A program made the position numbers and the translations under genes. The notes beneath the pieces were generated by a model. It ran no database searches and was not told the origin of the DNA. It saw only the letters and a list, made by a program, of their open reading frames with translations. From positions 1 through 23,044 of the forward strand of contig CAICTM010001761.1 in NCBI GenBank assembly GCA_903772945.1: 23,044 nucleotides of DNA, read 5' to 3'. Position 1 is the stretch's first letter. Each line of letters begins with the position of its first letter. Shown here one piece after another: positions 1 to 8,676 of the stretch. The DNA comes from Seminavis robusta. Its lineage: Eukaryota > Bacillariophyta > Bacillariophyceae > Naviculales > Naviculaceae.

Positions 1-387
1 TAGTACTGCCGAGACATTTCGATCGCTTCCTCCTCTGGCAATGTCGCAAGTATTGAAGGGCTGGAGAAGGTTGATATTCAGGCGTGATCCAGTGCCGTAC
101 CATGTTTTGGTGGTCGGTGTAGGGTCACCTATGATGCACAGGTTCCTCCGGATCATTTCCTGTGTAACTTGTGTTGCCGCTTCATCATTGTCTTGTTTGG
201 CCGTCTCTGCCTTCTTTTGTGGCTTGTCCTTGTCGGGGTCTGGTGTGGGTTTCTCTGGCGATCGCTCACGACGTAAACGATCAACTGAAAATTCGTTCAA
301 ACGACAAACTGCAAGCCAGCAACCTTCTTTGTTAGAACGACCGATGCCAGTCCTAGGTAGCAAACAGAGAGCAATGACAACGCTCAT
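1..387 (-). CDS. Partial minus-strand ORF running off the left edge, unknown product
   Basis: Reading the minus strand from an ATG at 387, all 129 codons down to base 1 are open, so any stop lies outside the window. The frame is also open for at least 30 codons upstream of the ATG, in an Asn-rich stretch, so the true start or an exon boundary could be further right. The product begins with a short hydrophobic stretch (MSVVIALCLL), then a charged Pro/Lys/Asp-rich linker (residues ~45-65), then a segment containing GDPTPTTKTWYGTG and LNINLLQPFNTCDIARGG that looks like ordinary protein rather than chance translation. I do not recognise the family. The opposite-strand ORF over the same bases has a much less protein-like composition. 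It may belong to a transposable element, given the surroundings. Confidence 0.35.
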   Translation of the reverse strand, partial: MSVVIALCLLPRTGIGRSNKEGCWLAVCRLNEFSVDRLRRERSPEKPTPDPDKDKPQKKAETAKQDNDEAATQVTQEMIRRNLCIIGDPTPTTKTWYGTGSRLNINLLQPFNTCDIARGGSDRNVSAVL

Positions 388-480
388 GTTGTTGTTGTTC
401 TTCTCGTACGTGAGGTTCGGTCGATCGCTCGCGTTGTTGTTCACGTATGTTCGATTTAAAATGAAAAAGTGAGGTGTTCG

Positions 481-799
481 TGAAGAAGATATAAGGCAGG
501 CATGACTCAGGCAGTTCGAATCGCTAGTACAGGGTGAAATGGCTCCCGAAGCATGACTCAAGGCATGACACACAGGCCGAGCCTTATTGCGTTCTAACCT
601 CATTTTTCGATGAATTCTGTTAACTCGGATTCTGTTAACTCGTCCGATCGATCGATCCATGCTGAAGCTGAGCATGGAATCGGCCAAGGCTTTGCCGGTG
701 ATAGAGATAACAGTAGTAGCAGTAGAAGCAATAGTAGTAGTAGTTCCTGCATTGGTCGAGTAAAAGGTGGACTCCCATAGGAGTCCATCGTATAATTTA
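481..799. other. Non-coding stretch with a trinucleotide-repeat tract
   Basis: No convincing gene was found here. An AGT/AGC-type trinucleotide tract sits at about 710-745 (runs of agtagtagc and agtagtag). Read on the minus strand it produces a poly-leucine stretch inside a short ORF (600-809), which I regard as an artefact of the repeat. Two tandem copies of 'tctgttaactcg' are visible at about 616-642. Confidence 0.4.
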
Positions 800-1000
800 G
801 GATCCTCATCGCGATCTCGATCGATGACAGGATGAAATGGGTTGCGATTGCTTACGAGCGAATCAACAACAACAATGTTGACAAGGGGATTGCTTACGAG
901 CGAATCCAAGGGATCCTCATCGCGATTTCGATCGACGACAGGAGAAGATGAGAGTGGATTGCTTGTGAGCGAATCCAATGGGCTTAAGTTGCAATAAGGG
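800..1000. repeat. Two-copy direct repeat, period about 111 bp
   Basis: The string ggatcctcatcgcgat followed by a near-identical tcgatcgaygacagga stretch starts at 800 and again at 911. The associated motif attgcttacgagcgaatc occurs at about 848 and 888, with a diverged form (attgcttgtgagcgaatc) at about 959. The copies are imperfect and lie head to tail. No ORF accompanies them. They may be remnants of a local tandem duplication. Confidence 0.6.
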
Positions 1001-1342
1001 GAAGGACTACCGATGAGGATAATGAGAGGAAACTCAGGACTCTTCACCAAGGGATAGCTCATTCCATTGACAACCATAAGGGATAGACGTATAAGAATAA
1101 GAATGAGTAACATCTCATAACCTCGCATGCTACCATGCGACAATACCATTGTGCATTGACTAGTCTAAGGATCTAAGAGATGTAAAGTTTGTATTTCCAA
1201 ATAAGTGAGCAGTTATTGATTATTTTCTAGAATAAGCCTGCAAATAGTAAAGCTGTAAAGCTGAATTGTAAGCTGTATCCCGTCGCAAGCTTCCAGAGCT
1301 GGCACTAACAACATTCCAGTTGCACAACCAAATAGACCAAGT
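1001..1342. other. Intergenic stretch, nothing recognised
   Basis: AT-rich, stop-dense sequence on both strands. I see no coding signal, repeat array or RNA gene. Confidence 0.4.
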
Positions 1343-1708
1343 GTGGCTCCCACTCAGTCAGCTCTCCAACCAAGAGCACATGAGCAGAATCACACAGTGG
1401 TGACCCCCAAGCAACCTGCTCCAAGGCACAGAGCATACAAGGGTCCCACCACAACCAACATTGGCAGGAGACCCAGTGGCCCATCACCCATAGTGACACC
1501 CAAGGTTCCCAGCCTGGTTCCCACAGAACCACCAACCTATGGCACAGCCAATGCCACAAGACTTGTACCCAATCATCTGAGAAGCGCACCTGAAGGTAGG
1601 ATACCAATCTACAAGGTAGGTTATCGATTAAAGTCGAAGGTCGACCCTACGATACAAATCGTGAAGGGAGGTTGCGGATTATGCACTGAAGCTTCTGGTT
1701 CCCCATGA
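1343..1708 (+). CDS. Low-confidence Pro/Thr-rich ORF
   Basis: A 121-codon frame dominated by Pro, Thr, Ala and Gly (for example VTPKVPSLVPTEPPTYG), with no domain I recognise. A GTAGGT sequence at about 1614 resembles a splice donor, so the visible C-terminus could be intronic read-through. The opposite strand is also open over most of the span (1305-1607) but reads as Trp/Leu-rich, so at most one strand is real. Composition resembles two other Pro/Thr-rich frames in this repeat-rich half, around 2640-2900 and 6087-6815. It may be non-genic low-complexity sequence. Confidence 0.2.
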   Translation: MAPTQSALQPRAHEQNHTVVTPKQPAPRHRAYKGPTTTNIGRRPSGPSPIVTPKVPSLVPTEPPTYGTANATRLVPNHLRSAPEGRIPIYKVGYRLKSKVDPTIQIVKGGCGLCTEASGSP

Positions 1709-2440
1709 AACAGTACTTACAAATCTGTTAAAGGCATGCTCAATGATCCAGTACGGCCCGTTTAACAAACCTACACCCTCGTTGTTCACAATGCGTGTGG
1801 TGGACACCGTGCATAACTTGAAGCATGTCTGGGTCATTGGTAATTAAAAAGGATCGGCTTTAAATAGTTCTTTCCCTCCGAACAAAGATGTTTTGTGGAA
1901 TGTCCTGACTGGATTCTTCCTCTTCCTCTTCCTGTGTTGTTGGTGTTGGTGCCCTTGCGGGCCTCCCAGTGTCAGTAGCACCTAGATCTGCAGCCCTTGC
2001 CCTGGATCTACTCCTTCTTGTTAGTCCAGTGTCAATGCCCAGCACTCTGTTCCGTGCCTCAATACAAGGTTGATAGGCTTGTATGTGACTGATAGAGCTC
2101 TCTGGTTCTTAAACCAATCATCACAGTACTCACAACGATACCAAACCATTTGTAGATAGGTACAAATAACTGGTAGCTTACAGACTTACTTTTTAGCATA
2201 TAGAATGTACTAAACACCGTCAAAAATGTGGCTTCTGAGGTTCCAAATTGACCGTTTCTGGGCTCTGGAGTGGCTCGATCTTATAAAATGAGATTGTACT
2301 TACAATCCGTAAACTCGTCCTGGTGCATCTGTATGTAGTTTTCCTCCCAAATACATACGCATACCTAGTAACCGAAAGGGCAGACTGGTTGGCAAGGTCG
2401 TGGCTGTATGTTATACATGCATGCTACTTACAAATCAGGA
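1709..2440 (-). other. Possible exons of a spliced minus-strand gene
   Basis: On the minus strand, GTRAGTA splice-donor consensus sequences occur at about 1712-1720, 2123-2130, 2297-2305 and 2425-2433, most of them within a TTGTAAGTA context. Between them, the minus frame from about 2115 down to 1860 is open for roughly 85 codons with no ATG. It reads as plausible protein: IQAYQPCIEARNRVLGIDTG, an Arg-rich RRSRSRARA segment, then a Glu run and SQDIPQNIFVRRERTI before a stop. This fits a terminal exon. I cannot assemble a convincing full gene or name the product. It could equally be a degraded element. Confidence 0.25.
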
Positions 2441-2751
2441 GCTCGTCGGATCGGTTGGATGACCTCACCTTCCGAAACTGCTGAATTACTACCAAAGCTT
2501 TAACCAGCGACGTCACGATTTTATATGCCAAACACGTGGAATGGTATGGTAGGGGTGCTCCCGTTTTCGCGCTACCTAAAAATGCGCTTCTTAGATGATG
2601 AGGTGCCGTTGTCTTTGGATAGGACCAGCCTTGGTCCAACCATCACCAGTCCATCTGTCCATCTGCCAGGAGGCCCACCAAGCAGATACCCTCTGCTCTT
2701 GGTGGCATTCATGGGGAGCAACCACAGCAGGCACCTGCAACGAAGGCAGCT

Positions 2752-2855
2752 TTGGTGTCTCCTGCCCAGAAGCTGACTGCCATGGTGTCTCCTTCCCAGG
2801 AGCTGACTGCCACGGTGCTTCCTACCCCGAAGCTGGCTGCCATGGCCACAGTGCA
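2752..2855. repeat. Minisatellite, about 30-bp unit, three and a half copies
   Basis: Tandem imperfect copies of a unit of the form tgtctcctgcccagaagc + tgactgccatgg follow each other with 30-bp spacing. In the plus frame without an ATG this gives repeats of the type VSPxxxLTAM. Because 30 is a multiple of three, every reading frame survives, so the open frames here are not by themselves evidence of a gene. Confidence 0.75.
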
Positions 2856-2896
2856 TGGCAATGAACCAATCCCGGTGACACCGTTGGATTTTCCCT

Positions 2897-2932
2897 AGGG
2901 CGATCGATTCACGTTCCTGATCGATCGAGCCC
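2897..2932. repeat. Inverted repeat / hairpin around CGATCGAT
   Basis: The arms gggcgatcgat and atcgatcgagccc flank a loop of about 11 bases. The stem is self-complementary apart from one unpaired base. It has no obvious gene to terminate or regulate. Confidence 0.5.
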
Positions 2933-3240
2933 AAAGCCTATAGTCAAGGAACATGTCCGTGGGGCAAGAAGGCCGCTCCACTGAGAGCTTGCCGCCGCTG
3001 AATTCGGCCTGTGGCAAAGCCACAATATTTGTCTACATATGAAGAAAACAAACAACAGCTATGATAGCAACCAGCACCGCCGACACCTACCGAGTCTGGC
3101 CATGCTGATGAAGCACGCAATCCATTTGCGCCTACCTTTGGTCCAGCAACCGACCAACCATGCAAGTCCCTCCACTTGTGAGATCTCCAATCTCACATTG
3201 TGTCCCACTAGCAGCCGATGCTGAGTGGTCCATGAATGTT

Positions 3241-3788
3241 TCGTTCATGGGGAGAGTTTGTAGATAGTTAGTTAGTAACTAGCGTACATCGTGGCAGACC
3301 CATGAGAGCGAATCCATACGCACTCGTGGGGAGCGATAAAGTCTAGGAGCGAGAGCTCTGGATTCCGTCAGAGATAGCTCCAACAGCTATGCTGGCCTAC
3401 AGCTCCAGCACCCACAGCTGGCTTATCTCCAGCCAAAGCAGCAAGAAAGGATCGTCCTTTCCATCATAGTTACTACGGATTCGAGAAGAATTGTCCCGGT
3501 GTCACAGAAACTTCAGTGCCATAGCACAGAAATTGGTCTCACGTATACCTCTGTAGAAATCCTACCAGACCGATTTCAGTTTCTGTGTCATGAAAATCGT
3601 GAGCTCGTGATTCAACTTGAATCCTGCAAAATTCGTGCTTTTTCTCTAGTTTACTTAGAGGTCATGCCCCGATTTTTGTGTCATGAAAATGTTTGCCCAT
3701 AAGCACAAAACCGGTGTTCTCATCCTGGAGTCAATTCTTTTCGAATCTGTAGTAAGAAAATAGTACGAAAGATTGAGACCGATCCTGA
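3241..3788. repeat. Intergenic stretch with a repeated TGTGTCATGAAAAT motif
   Basis: The string tgtgtcatgaaaat occurs at about 3583 and again at about 3679. An imperfect inverted copy of its left part, gtgtcacagaaact, lies at about 3497, so 3497-3600 could fold back. No convincing ORF was found. Confidence 0.4.
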
Positions 3789-4141
3789 TTAGCTTGTAGC
3801 CCCTTTGATACCGCAGCAGTTGATACCTATCCTGTTGAGGCCGGGCAGAAGCAGTAGGAGGTAGCAGATAGTACTGTTCCCAGACTGCCACTGCACGATT
3901 GAATAACGAAGGCCCCCAGCTCCTGAGGAGAGCTGGCCCAAAGGGCCCAGCAGAGAGCTCTGCTGGCCCTCCTGTCTGATTGACAGGACCAAGTCCTTGG
4001 TTTGGTGCCTACTGGAGGTGTTGGAACACTCCTGAGGCACTCCAAGGCTCCCTGAACTGCCTGACTACCGCTGTACCTGAGGAAGGGTTTCAGCGAGACC
4101 CAGTCCACTACTTGAGTATTGGAACTGAACCTTCTAGAAAC

Positions 4142-4771
4142 TTATTGTCGGGTGCACTGCCCTAGGATCAAGTTGAATGCTTTGCCTCTATTTTCTTGTA
4201 GTTTTGCCAACCTAGTAAGGTGGGTCTTCATGAGTCCTCCATATTCTGTTTTCTGGAGTCCCCGGAGTTCCTCTTCCGGTGGATCTGCTAGGGCTGCAGT
4301 AAGGTTGGCTATTTCATTGACGATTTTTGCTTTTTCTACCGTTAGGGCTCGTAAGCTACCTAGTGTTGGGTCATCAGTGACCTCGGCTATCTCTTCTTCC
4401 ATTAGCTCTAGGCTTTCCTCGGTCGCCGTTAGTAGACGAGTGTTGTTCCGTTGGCGTCGTTCCGCCGCCATGTCAAGCCTGTTCTGGGTCTCCTCTGAGT
4501 ACACCGGTGCTACCAACACTGTATGTTTCAGGTTCCGTAGCTCATTGCTAATGTCGTCACCCATCTGTTGTCCAACGTAGATGGTGATCTTCTCCCATGT
4601 TCGTATCAACTGGTCTGCCGTTCCAGATCCAGTTGTACCAAAATTGAACACATGTTGTTCTAGGGCTTTGCAGGAACCTTTTTGTTGGTTCGAAGACGAT
4701 GGGCTGGATCTTCCATGCCCTCCTCATCCTCTGCCGCCTCGGCCACTCCTTCCTTTACCTCTACCGCTCAT
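4142..4771 (-). pseudogene. Ty1/copia-type gag-like ORF with an internal stop
   Basis: The minus-strand frame starts at an ATG at 4771 with a Gly/Arg-rich leader (MSGRGKGRSGRGGRG). It meets an in-frame TGA at 4724-4726, then continues in the same frame to a TAA at 4142. Features seen are CKALEQHVFNFG, TWEKITIYVG, a long Glu-rich helical middle and a C-terminal LILGQCT. This arrangement is what I associate with Gag proteins of diatom copia-type (CoDi) retrotransposons, where a short WEK-type motif and an ILGQC motif recur; that association is from memory. After the TAA the same frame reopens to about 3827, but the sequence there is not recognisable. No protease, integrase or reverse transcriptase of copia type follows on this strand, so the element is truncated or degraded. 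LTRs could not be identified. Confidence 0.55.
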
Positions 4772-5660
4772 TTTCTTTGCTACGGTAGGTGGACTATTTC
4801 AATTCTTTCTTTCTTATTTGGCTAGCTCTTTATTTTAAGTTCTCGTCCGACTACTTATTCGTCTTCTGGCTATGGGGCGATAAACTTCAAATTATACTCC
4901 TGGCTAGGGAGTGTTAAGTCTATAACTAAAGATCTTGTAAGGTGGGCCCGATTGCTTCACACACTGTGCGGTCGTGGCCTTTCCAAACCCGTTTCTTTGT
5001 TGAGTGACTCCTCAGTTGGGTGCCCGTCCTTGGCCCCTGCGCTGGCTCTATGGCTTTCGCGCTTGTTGTTGGCTTTCCTCGCCAAGCAACCTTGCCGGTA
5101 ATCCTTGTGGATTCTACCGACGAAACTCTTGCTCTCTACCGGCACGACGATCCTTCGTCGGCCGATCTTGTTCTCGCGTCGTCGCTCGTTGCGTCGTCGC
5201 GTTGCTGCCGTCGAAACTCTTTGTCGGCTTGGTCTCGCGTCGTCGCGGTTCTGTCCTCGGATCCTCTTGCGTCGTCGCGGTCTTGATCCGGGCTCGGATG
5301 CCTTCAGTTCTGAAGGGCTTCTCTTGTTGCTGTCGATGCTTCGACAGGCTTCTCCTGTTGCTGTCGCCTTCGACAGTCTCCTGGTCTGTATCGTATCGGT
5401 CTTCCTTGCAACGGTAGCGTCGTCCTCGACGGTCTTCTACTCGTCGCGCCGTCGCGATCCGTCCTCGGATCCTCTTGCGTCGTCGCGTTCCCGTTGCTTC
5501 GGTAGACTCCTCTTCTTTCGATACGACGGTCGCGTCGTTCGAATGCTTCGATACACACCACTGCTATTGTCGATAGCAGTACCTTTTTCAGTAGTATGTT
5601 AGCTGCTCTAAGCTCTCTTCTAGTTGTTACTGTTGCTATTGAGATACTACTGAAAAAGTG
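4772..5660. repeat. Low-complexity GTCGTCGCG-rich stretch with direct and inverted repeats
   Basis: The region holds many cgtcgtcgcg motifs and a direct repeat of gtcctcggatcctcttgcgt at about 5250 and 5460. The long overlapping ORFs here (for example 5105-5602) consist of Arg/Ser/Leu runs and look like repeat artefacts. Near the right end, ctttttcagtagtat (about 5584-5598) is matched by a perfect inverted copy atactactgaaaaag (about 5642-5656). Just left of it actgctat and atagcagt form another short stem. This could be the LTR/leader region of the broken copia element immediately to the left, but no LTR pair was found. Confidence 0.4.
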
Positions 5661-6086
5661 GGTGGGCTCTGTATTTCTACTGTGAAATTCTAGTACAGAG
5701 GTACAGGGGTTGAATCCCTAATCGCGAATCCCCAACACCCTTGATCCCCCCACCACTGCCTCTACTGGCTATAGCGTGACTTCTCCAGTTTTCCCTGAAA
5801 GAATCCCTAAAAGCCTTTGGCTTTGATCCCATCTTCTCCTGCAGGTAGTAGTGGTATACCTGCACCAGACTTGGCCACAGCCTTTGATCAAGTGGCAACA
5901 ACAACTCAACAACTTGATATAAACCTTGATTACCAGTGCCTCAGTGCATTGGCCCTTGAATAAACCCTTCTACATCAATCCTCTCGCCACCTCACAAGCA
6001 ACCTCCATTGCTTGAGTTGAAGCAACGACACTACAGTCAACACCCCAGGATACACACCTCTTCCACCAACCCACCTACCACCCACC

Positions 6087-6815
6087 ATGACTTCCCCATG
6101 TCTACCCACAACTTCACTCAAACCCAAGGTCCTTCCAGACATCCCCCCACTCCCACACTTCACCCAACCAACCACATCCACCATCCTCCAAAGAATACCC
6201 AACACCACTCCCCAGATGATCAGCCAACAGCTCCTAGAGCATGCAGCCATCTTGAGGATCACACCCTTCCGAATCACACCCTGCCCTATCAGGGAGGATG
6301 CCTTTGTTCTCACCCTTGAACAGAGGCACGCCTCTATTCTACACCACACCATCAACCATGCTACCTCCCAACTCCTCCAACAACACTCCAACACCACCAG
6401 GATCTCCCCTCCTGCCCCTGGCACCAGTCCACTTCCAGTGCCCCCTTATGCTCCTTCCATTGACTCAACAACCCCTCGAACAGCCCACAACACTCCAGCA
6501 GCCACCGTGCCTCCCTCCTGGGAACCACAGACTGCCAGTGTGTCACTTGACCCCATCCTTTGGCTACTTGTTGGTTTCTACCTAACACTTTTTGTCCACT
6601 GGATGGGTTACACCCTGCTCTGGTCCAGCCTGAGGAGTACCACCTCCTACGGGCTCTGCTGGCATCTTGCCTTGCATGCCAAGGCAATAGCCACAGCTTG
6701 GGACCTGATCACCCAGACACACTTACTGGCGAGCACTCTTTGGTCTGGCAATCTATCTGGTCCTCACGGCCCCTTTGGTGACAATGGTTTCAATACCGAC
6801 AAAATCTGTGTGTAA
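6087..6815 (+). CDS. Pro/Thr/Ser-rich ORF of unknown function
   Basis: This 242-codon frame is rich in Pro, Thr, His and Ser for the first ~150 residues. A more normal central patch (about residues 45-85) contains ISQQLLEHAAILRITP. The C-terminal third is hydrophobic and Trp-rich. No domain is recognised. A GTGTAAGCC sequence at the stop and a TGCAG at 6841-6844 could define a very short intron, but 33 nt would be unusually small. Alternative frames are also open over the hydrophobic part. I cannot tell a real gene from low-complexity genomic sequence; it may be part of a mobile element. Confidence 0.25.
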   Translation: MTSPCLPTTSLKPKVLPDIPPLPHFTQPTTSTILQRIPNTTPQMISQQLLEHAAILRITPFRITPCPIREDAFVLTLEQRHASILHHTINHATSQLLQQHSNTTRISPPAPGTSPLPVPPYAPSIDSTTPRTAHNTPAATVPPSWEPQTASVSLDPILWLLVGFYLTLFVHWMGYTLLWSSLRSTTSYGLCWHLALHAKAIATAWDLITQTHLLASTLWSGNLSGPHGPFGDNGFNTDKICV

Positions 6816-7017
6816 GCCCCTGTAACCCAGGTTTTGTGCTGCAGGTTCTCTATCAATGTGCTCACCCCCCTACCCAGGGCATCTGTCTACTTGGTGCTGG
6901 CTCTACGTTGGGCCAGTGGATGAGGTCATGTTGATTGGGCAAACAAAGTAGATGACGACTCAGCTAGGTGGGGGTCTCCCCCATCCGTGGCCAATAGCTT
7001 GTTAAGCTAATGAGTAA

Positions 7018-7497
7018 TTTACACGCCTTAAGGCCCATGAGAATAGAAAGAAGTTACCTAAGTATGAGGAAACAAAATGCAAACAAAAGGCTAAGAATAG
7101 TGGTGGTGGATCTGGTCGCCGTCGGGATAAGATGATCCAACAGATCAGACGTCTTCAAATGAGTACTCACATCGTCATTCCCAAAGGACCATTCTATCGG
7201 GCGGTTAAAGATGTAGCACAAGGTTTCCCGACCAAAGACAAAACCAACTATCGTTGGCAGAAGCAAGCAGTGGAAGCACTCCAGGAAGCAACTGAGCAAT
7301 ATCTCACAGAGATCTTTCAAGAATCAGTGCATTGTATGCATCATGCCAAAAGAGTCACCTTGATGAATAAAAACATGCGTTTGTCCATGTTTCTAACCAA
7401 GAAGTTTCAAGGGAAGGGTGGAGATGGAGATCTCAACAATAATATGGCTAACCGAACCCCCAAGAAAAATAACGAGGAGACAAAGGAGGACAACTAG
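7018..7497 (+). CDS. Divergent histone H3-fold protein, CenH3-like
   Basis: The first in-frame ATG is at 7132 (121 codons), but the frame is open from 7018, after a TAA at 7015-7017. The 38 upstream codons are Lys/Arg-rich and include KNSGGGSGRRR, like an H3 tail, so the real start or a first exon is unresolved. From the ATG: αN IRRLQMST (canonical IRRYQKST), PFYRAVKDVAQGF (canonical PFQRLVREIAQDF), helix 2 QKQAVEALQEATEQYL (canonical QSSAVMALQEASEAYL), and HAKRVTLMNKNMRL (canonical HAKRVTIMPKDIQL). Loop 1 between AQGF and helix 2 is about four residues longer than in H3, and Trp42 replaces the usual Phe. Both traits are typical of centromeric H3 (CENP-A/CenH3). A Lys/Asn-rich C-terminal extension of about 34 residues follows the fold. 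Its stop lies 111 bp from, and tail to tail with, the transposase pseudogene. Histone fold: confident; CenH3 identity and function: inferred. Confidence 0.75.
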   Translation, partial: FTRLKAHENRKKLPKYEETKCKQKAKNSGGGSGRRRDKMIQQIRRLQMSTHIVIPKGPFYRAVKDVAQGFPTKDKTNYRWQKQAVEALQEATEQYLTEIFQESVHCMHHAKRVTLMNKNMRLSMFLTKKFQGKGGDGDLNNNMANRTPKKNNEETKEDN

Positions 7498-7608
7498 GAG
7501 TGCAAGACCAACAAGTAGCCTCCATCGTTCCTTTCAGTTTAAACCGATACTAGATATCTATTTATGTGTACAAGCTGGATTCCCAATAGAGTCCCAAGTA
7601 CAGTTATC

Positions 7609-8255
7609 CTAAGCTAATTCCAGTTGACTCTCTGGTTCAAGATCTGGTGGAGCCGGAACAATGATCTCGTCTAGTGGAAGTTATTCTTGTAGGGTAGGGG
7701 CCCGCATGTCAAAGTACTGGTTTCGACTTTCATTAAAGCAAGTGTAACAGTTGGACATGAACAAACAGGCAAAGAATAGCTTTCGGACATACTCACCGTT
7801 GAAGAACAGGTTGTGCATCCAACTAACTCGAAGGATTTGGTACAGACCAAAGACTTGGCTGAATTTGTGTTCGATGTCTTCACGGAGAGAGGACATCCTT
7901 GTATTCACAATAGCTTGGGCCCAGTTTGGAGATCGGTAGGGACCTATTATGGTAGCCAAGGTGGCAAAGATCCCATCACCAAAGAGTGTTGGACGCACAA
8001 GGAATCCATCAGATTGGTAGAGAGGTTGTAGGATGGAATAAAGGTAGTCGTTGAGTCCACTCATGTTCTGCATACCATTGTCGTTGTGACGGATAGACCC
8101 AATGAAGATACTACCAATCATGCCATTGGGTAGATGAACGACCTGAGCTTTGAGTCCATGACCACGAAAGTACCGATTGTAGAAAGCTCTTTGGGTATCT
8201 ACATGCTCTGCAGTCTGAGGATTCCCAGAACGTGGTCTATTAGTTTGGAAGTCAG
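7609..8255 (-). pseudogene. Harbinger-like (DDE_Tnp_4-type) transposase, C-terminal part
   Basis: This is the downstream half of a minus-strand transposase gene cut by the LTR element at 8255/8256. It opens with DFQTNRPRSG. It includes GSIRHNDNGMQNMSGLNDYL (likely second catalytic Asp), then GDGIFATLATIIGPY, then MSSLREDIEHKFSQVFGLY, where the Glu is the likely third catalytic residue. After APTLQE a TAA at 7681-7683 interrupts, yet the same frame runs on as LPLDEIIVPAPPDLEPESQ to a TAG at 7609-7611. I infer that the TAA is a nonsense mutation near the natural C-terminus. Such enzymes cut and paste DNA at terminal inverted repeats; this copy is broken and presumably inactive. Family assignment rests on motif spacing and my memory of diatom DDE_Tnp_4 proteins. 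Confidence 0.7.
8252..8255. repeat. Target-site duplication TCAG, left copy
   Basis: TCAG immediately precedes the TG that starts the left LTR and recurs immediately after the CA that ends the right LTR. A 4-bp duplication is within the range seen for Ty3/gypsy integrases. It is supported independently by exact restoration of the interrupted transposase frame when one copy is removed. Confidence 0.8.
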
Positions 8256-8676
8256 TGCAATACACGGCTCTTAGCCTTATTCGCGACTCGATCCTAGATA
8301 GGGTTTGAGTTCGACTCGTGACGTAGTCCTTCGCGAATAGTCATTGAGACAGGGTTCTCATGACCGCTAGTCATACTAGGTTGTCGATGAAACATCGCTC
8401 TAGATATTTAGCCGGCGTGGAAAGCTTCCACGCTACTAGACAGCTACTAGCTGAAGTTTCCACGTGTTCCGGAAATGGACCGTGGAGTACGTAGAGTTAT
8501 TGCCATAACCTACGATATCACACTTCGAGGCCTCCCGCGGGAGACCAACTTCAACGAGCTTCACAACGATCTCTCTCATGGATTAGTTTTCGTAGCTTTC
8601 TATCTCGTCTCATCCTTTCATTCTCTCAAACTCAAAAACACTCGAAAGTCTTTACACTAGCTTTTAGCGTAGTGCA
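8256..8676 (+). repeat. Left (5') LTR of the Ty3/gypsy element
   Basis: A 421-bp direct repeat beginning tgcaatacacggctc and ending cttttagcgtagtgca, almost identical to 12021-12443. By eye there are about a dozen differences, mostly single-base indels. It contains two perfect short palindromic elements, gcgtggaa/ttccacgc at about 8415-8433 and ctcccgcgggag at about 8532-8543. A primer-binding site downstream (tttgttaacaaacac…) could not be assigned to a tRNA. Confidence 0.9.

Larger units (their letters stand above)
2441..3240. other. Gene-poor stretch with short overlapping ORFs
   Basis: Apart from the minisatellite at 2752-2855, several short overlapping ORFs occur on both strands with none clearly preferred. 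One plus-strand frame without an ATG runs through the minisatellite and reads as a Pro/Thr/Ala-rich repeat ending PVTPLDFP. On the minus strand a frame covering 2639-2424 ends at a GTAAGTAG donor-like site, so it could be an exon of the same spliced gene proposed just to the left. No RNA gene was seen. Confidence 0.3.

Noticed and set aside
41..472. 143-codon plus-strand ORF at the left edge
   Set aside because: It overlaps the minus-strand frame, which has the more protein-like composition; the plus translation is Leu/Ser/Arg/Phe-rich with no motif.
600..809. Minus-strand ORF with a 12-residue poly-Leu run that mimics a signal peptide
   Set aside because: The Leu run comes from a trinucleotide repeat tract; nothing else supports a gene.
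4726..4771. MSGRGKGRSGRGGRG read as a histone H4 N-terminus
   Set aside because: The downstream protein is Gag-like with no H4 fold; the Gly/Arg leader is just a basic leader.
5105..5602. 165-codon ORF and overlapping ORFs in the GTCGTCGCG-rich block
   Set aside because: Arg/Ser/Leu runs follow from the repeats, and several frames on both strands are open at once.
5690..5740. Possible tRNA T-arm (ggggttgaatcccta)
   Set aside because: It lacks the GTTC core of a T-loop, and no anticodon or D-arm can be folded upstream.
6560..6781. Alternative frame with LGPDHPDTLT resembling a kinesin-light-chain TPR
   Set aside because: Only one partial repeat fits and the surrounding sequence does not extend the TPR pattern; probably chance.
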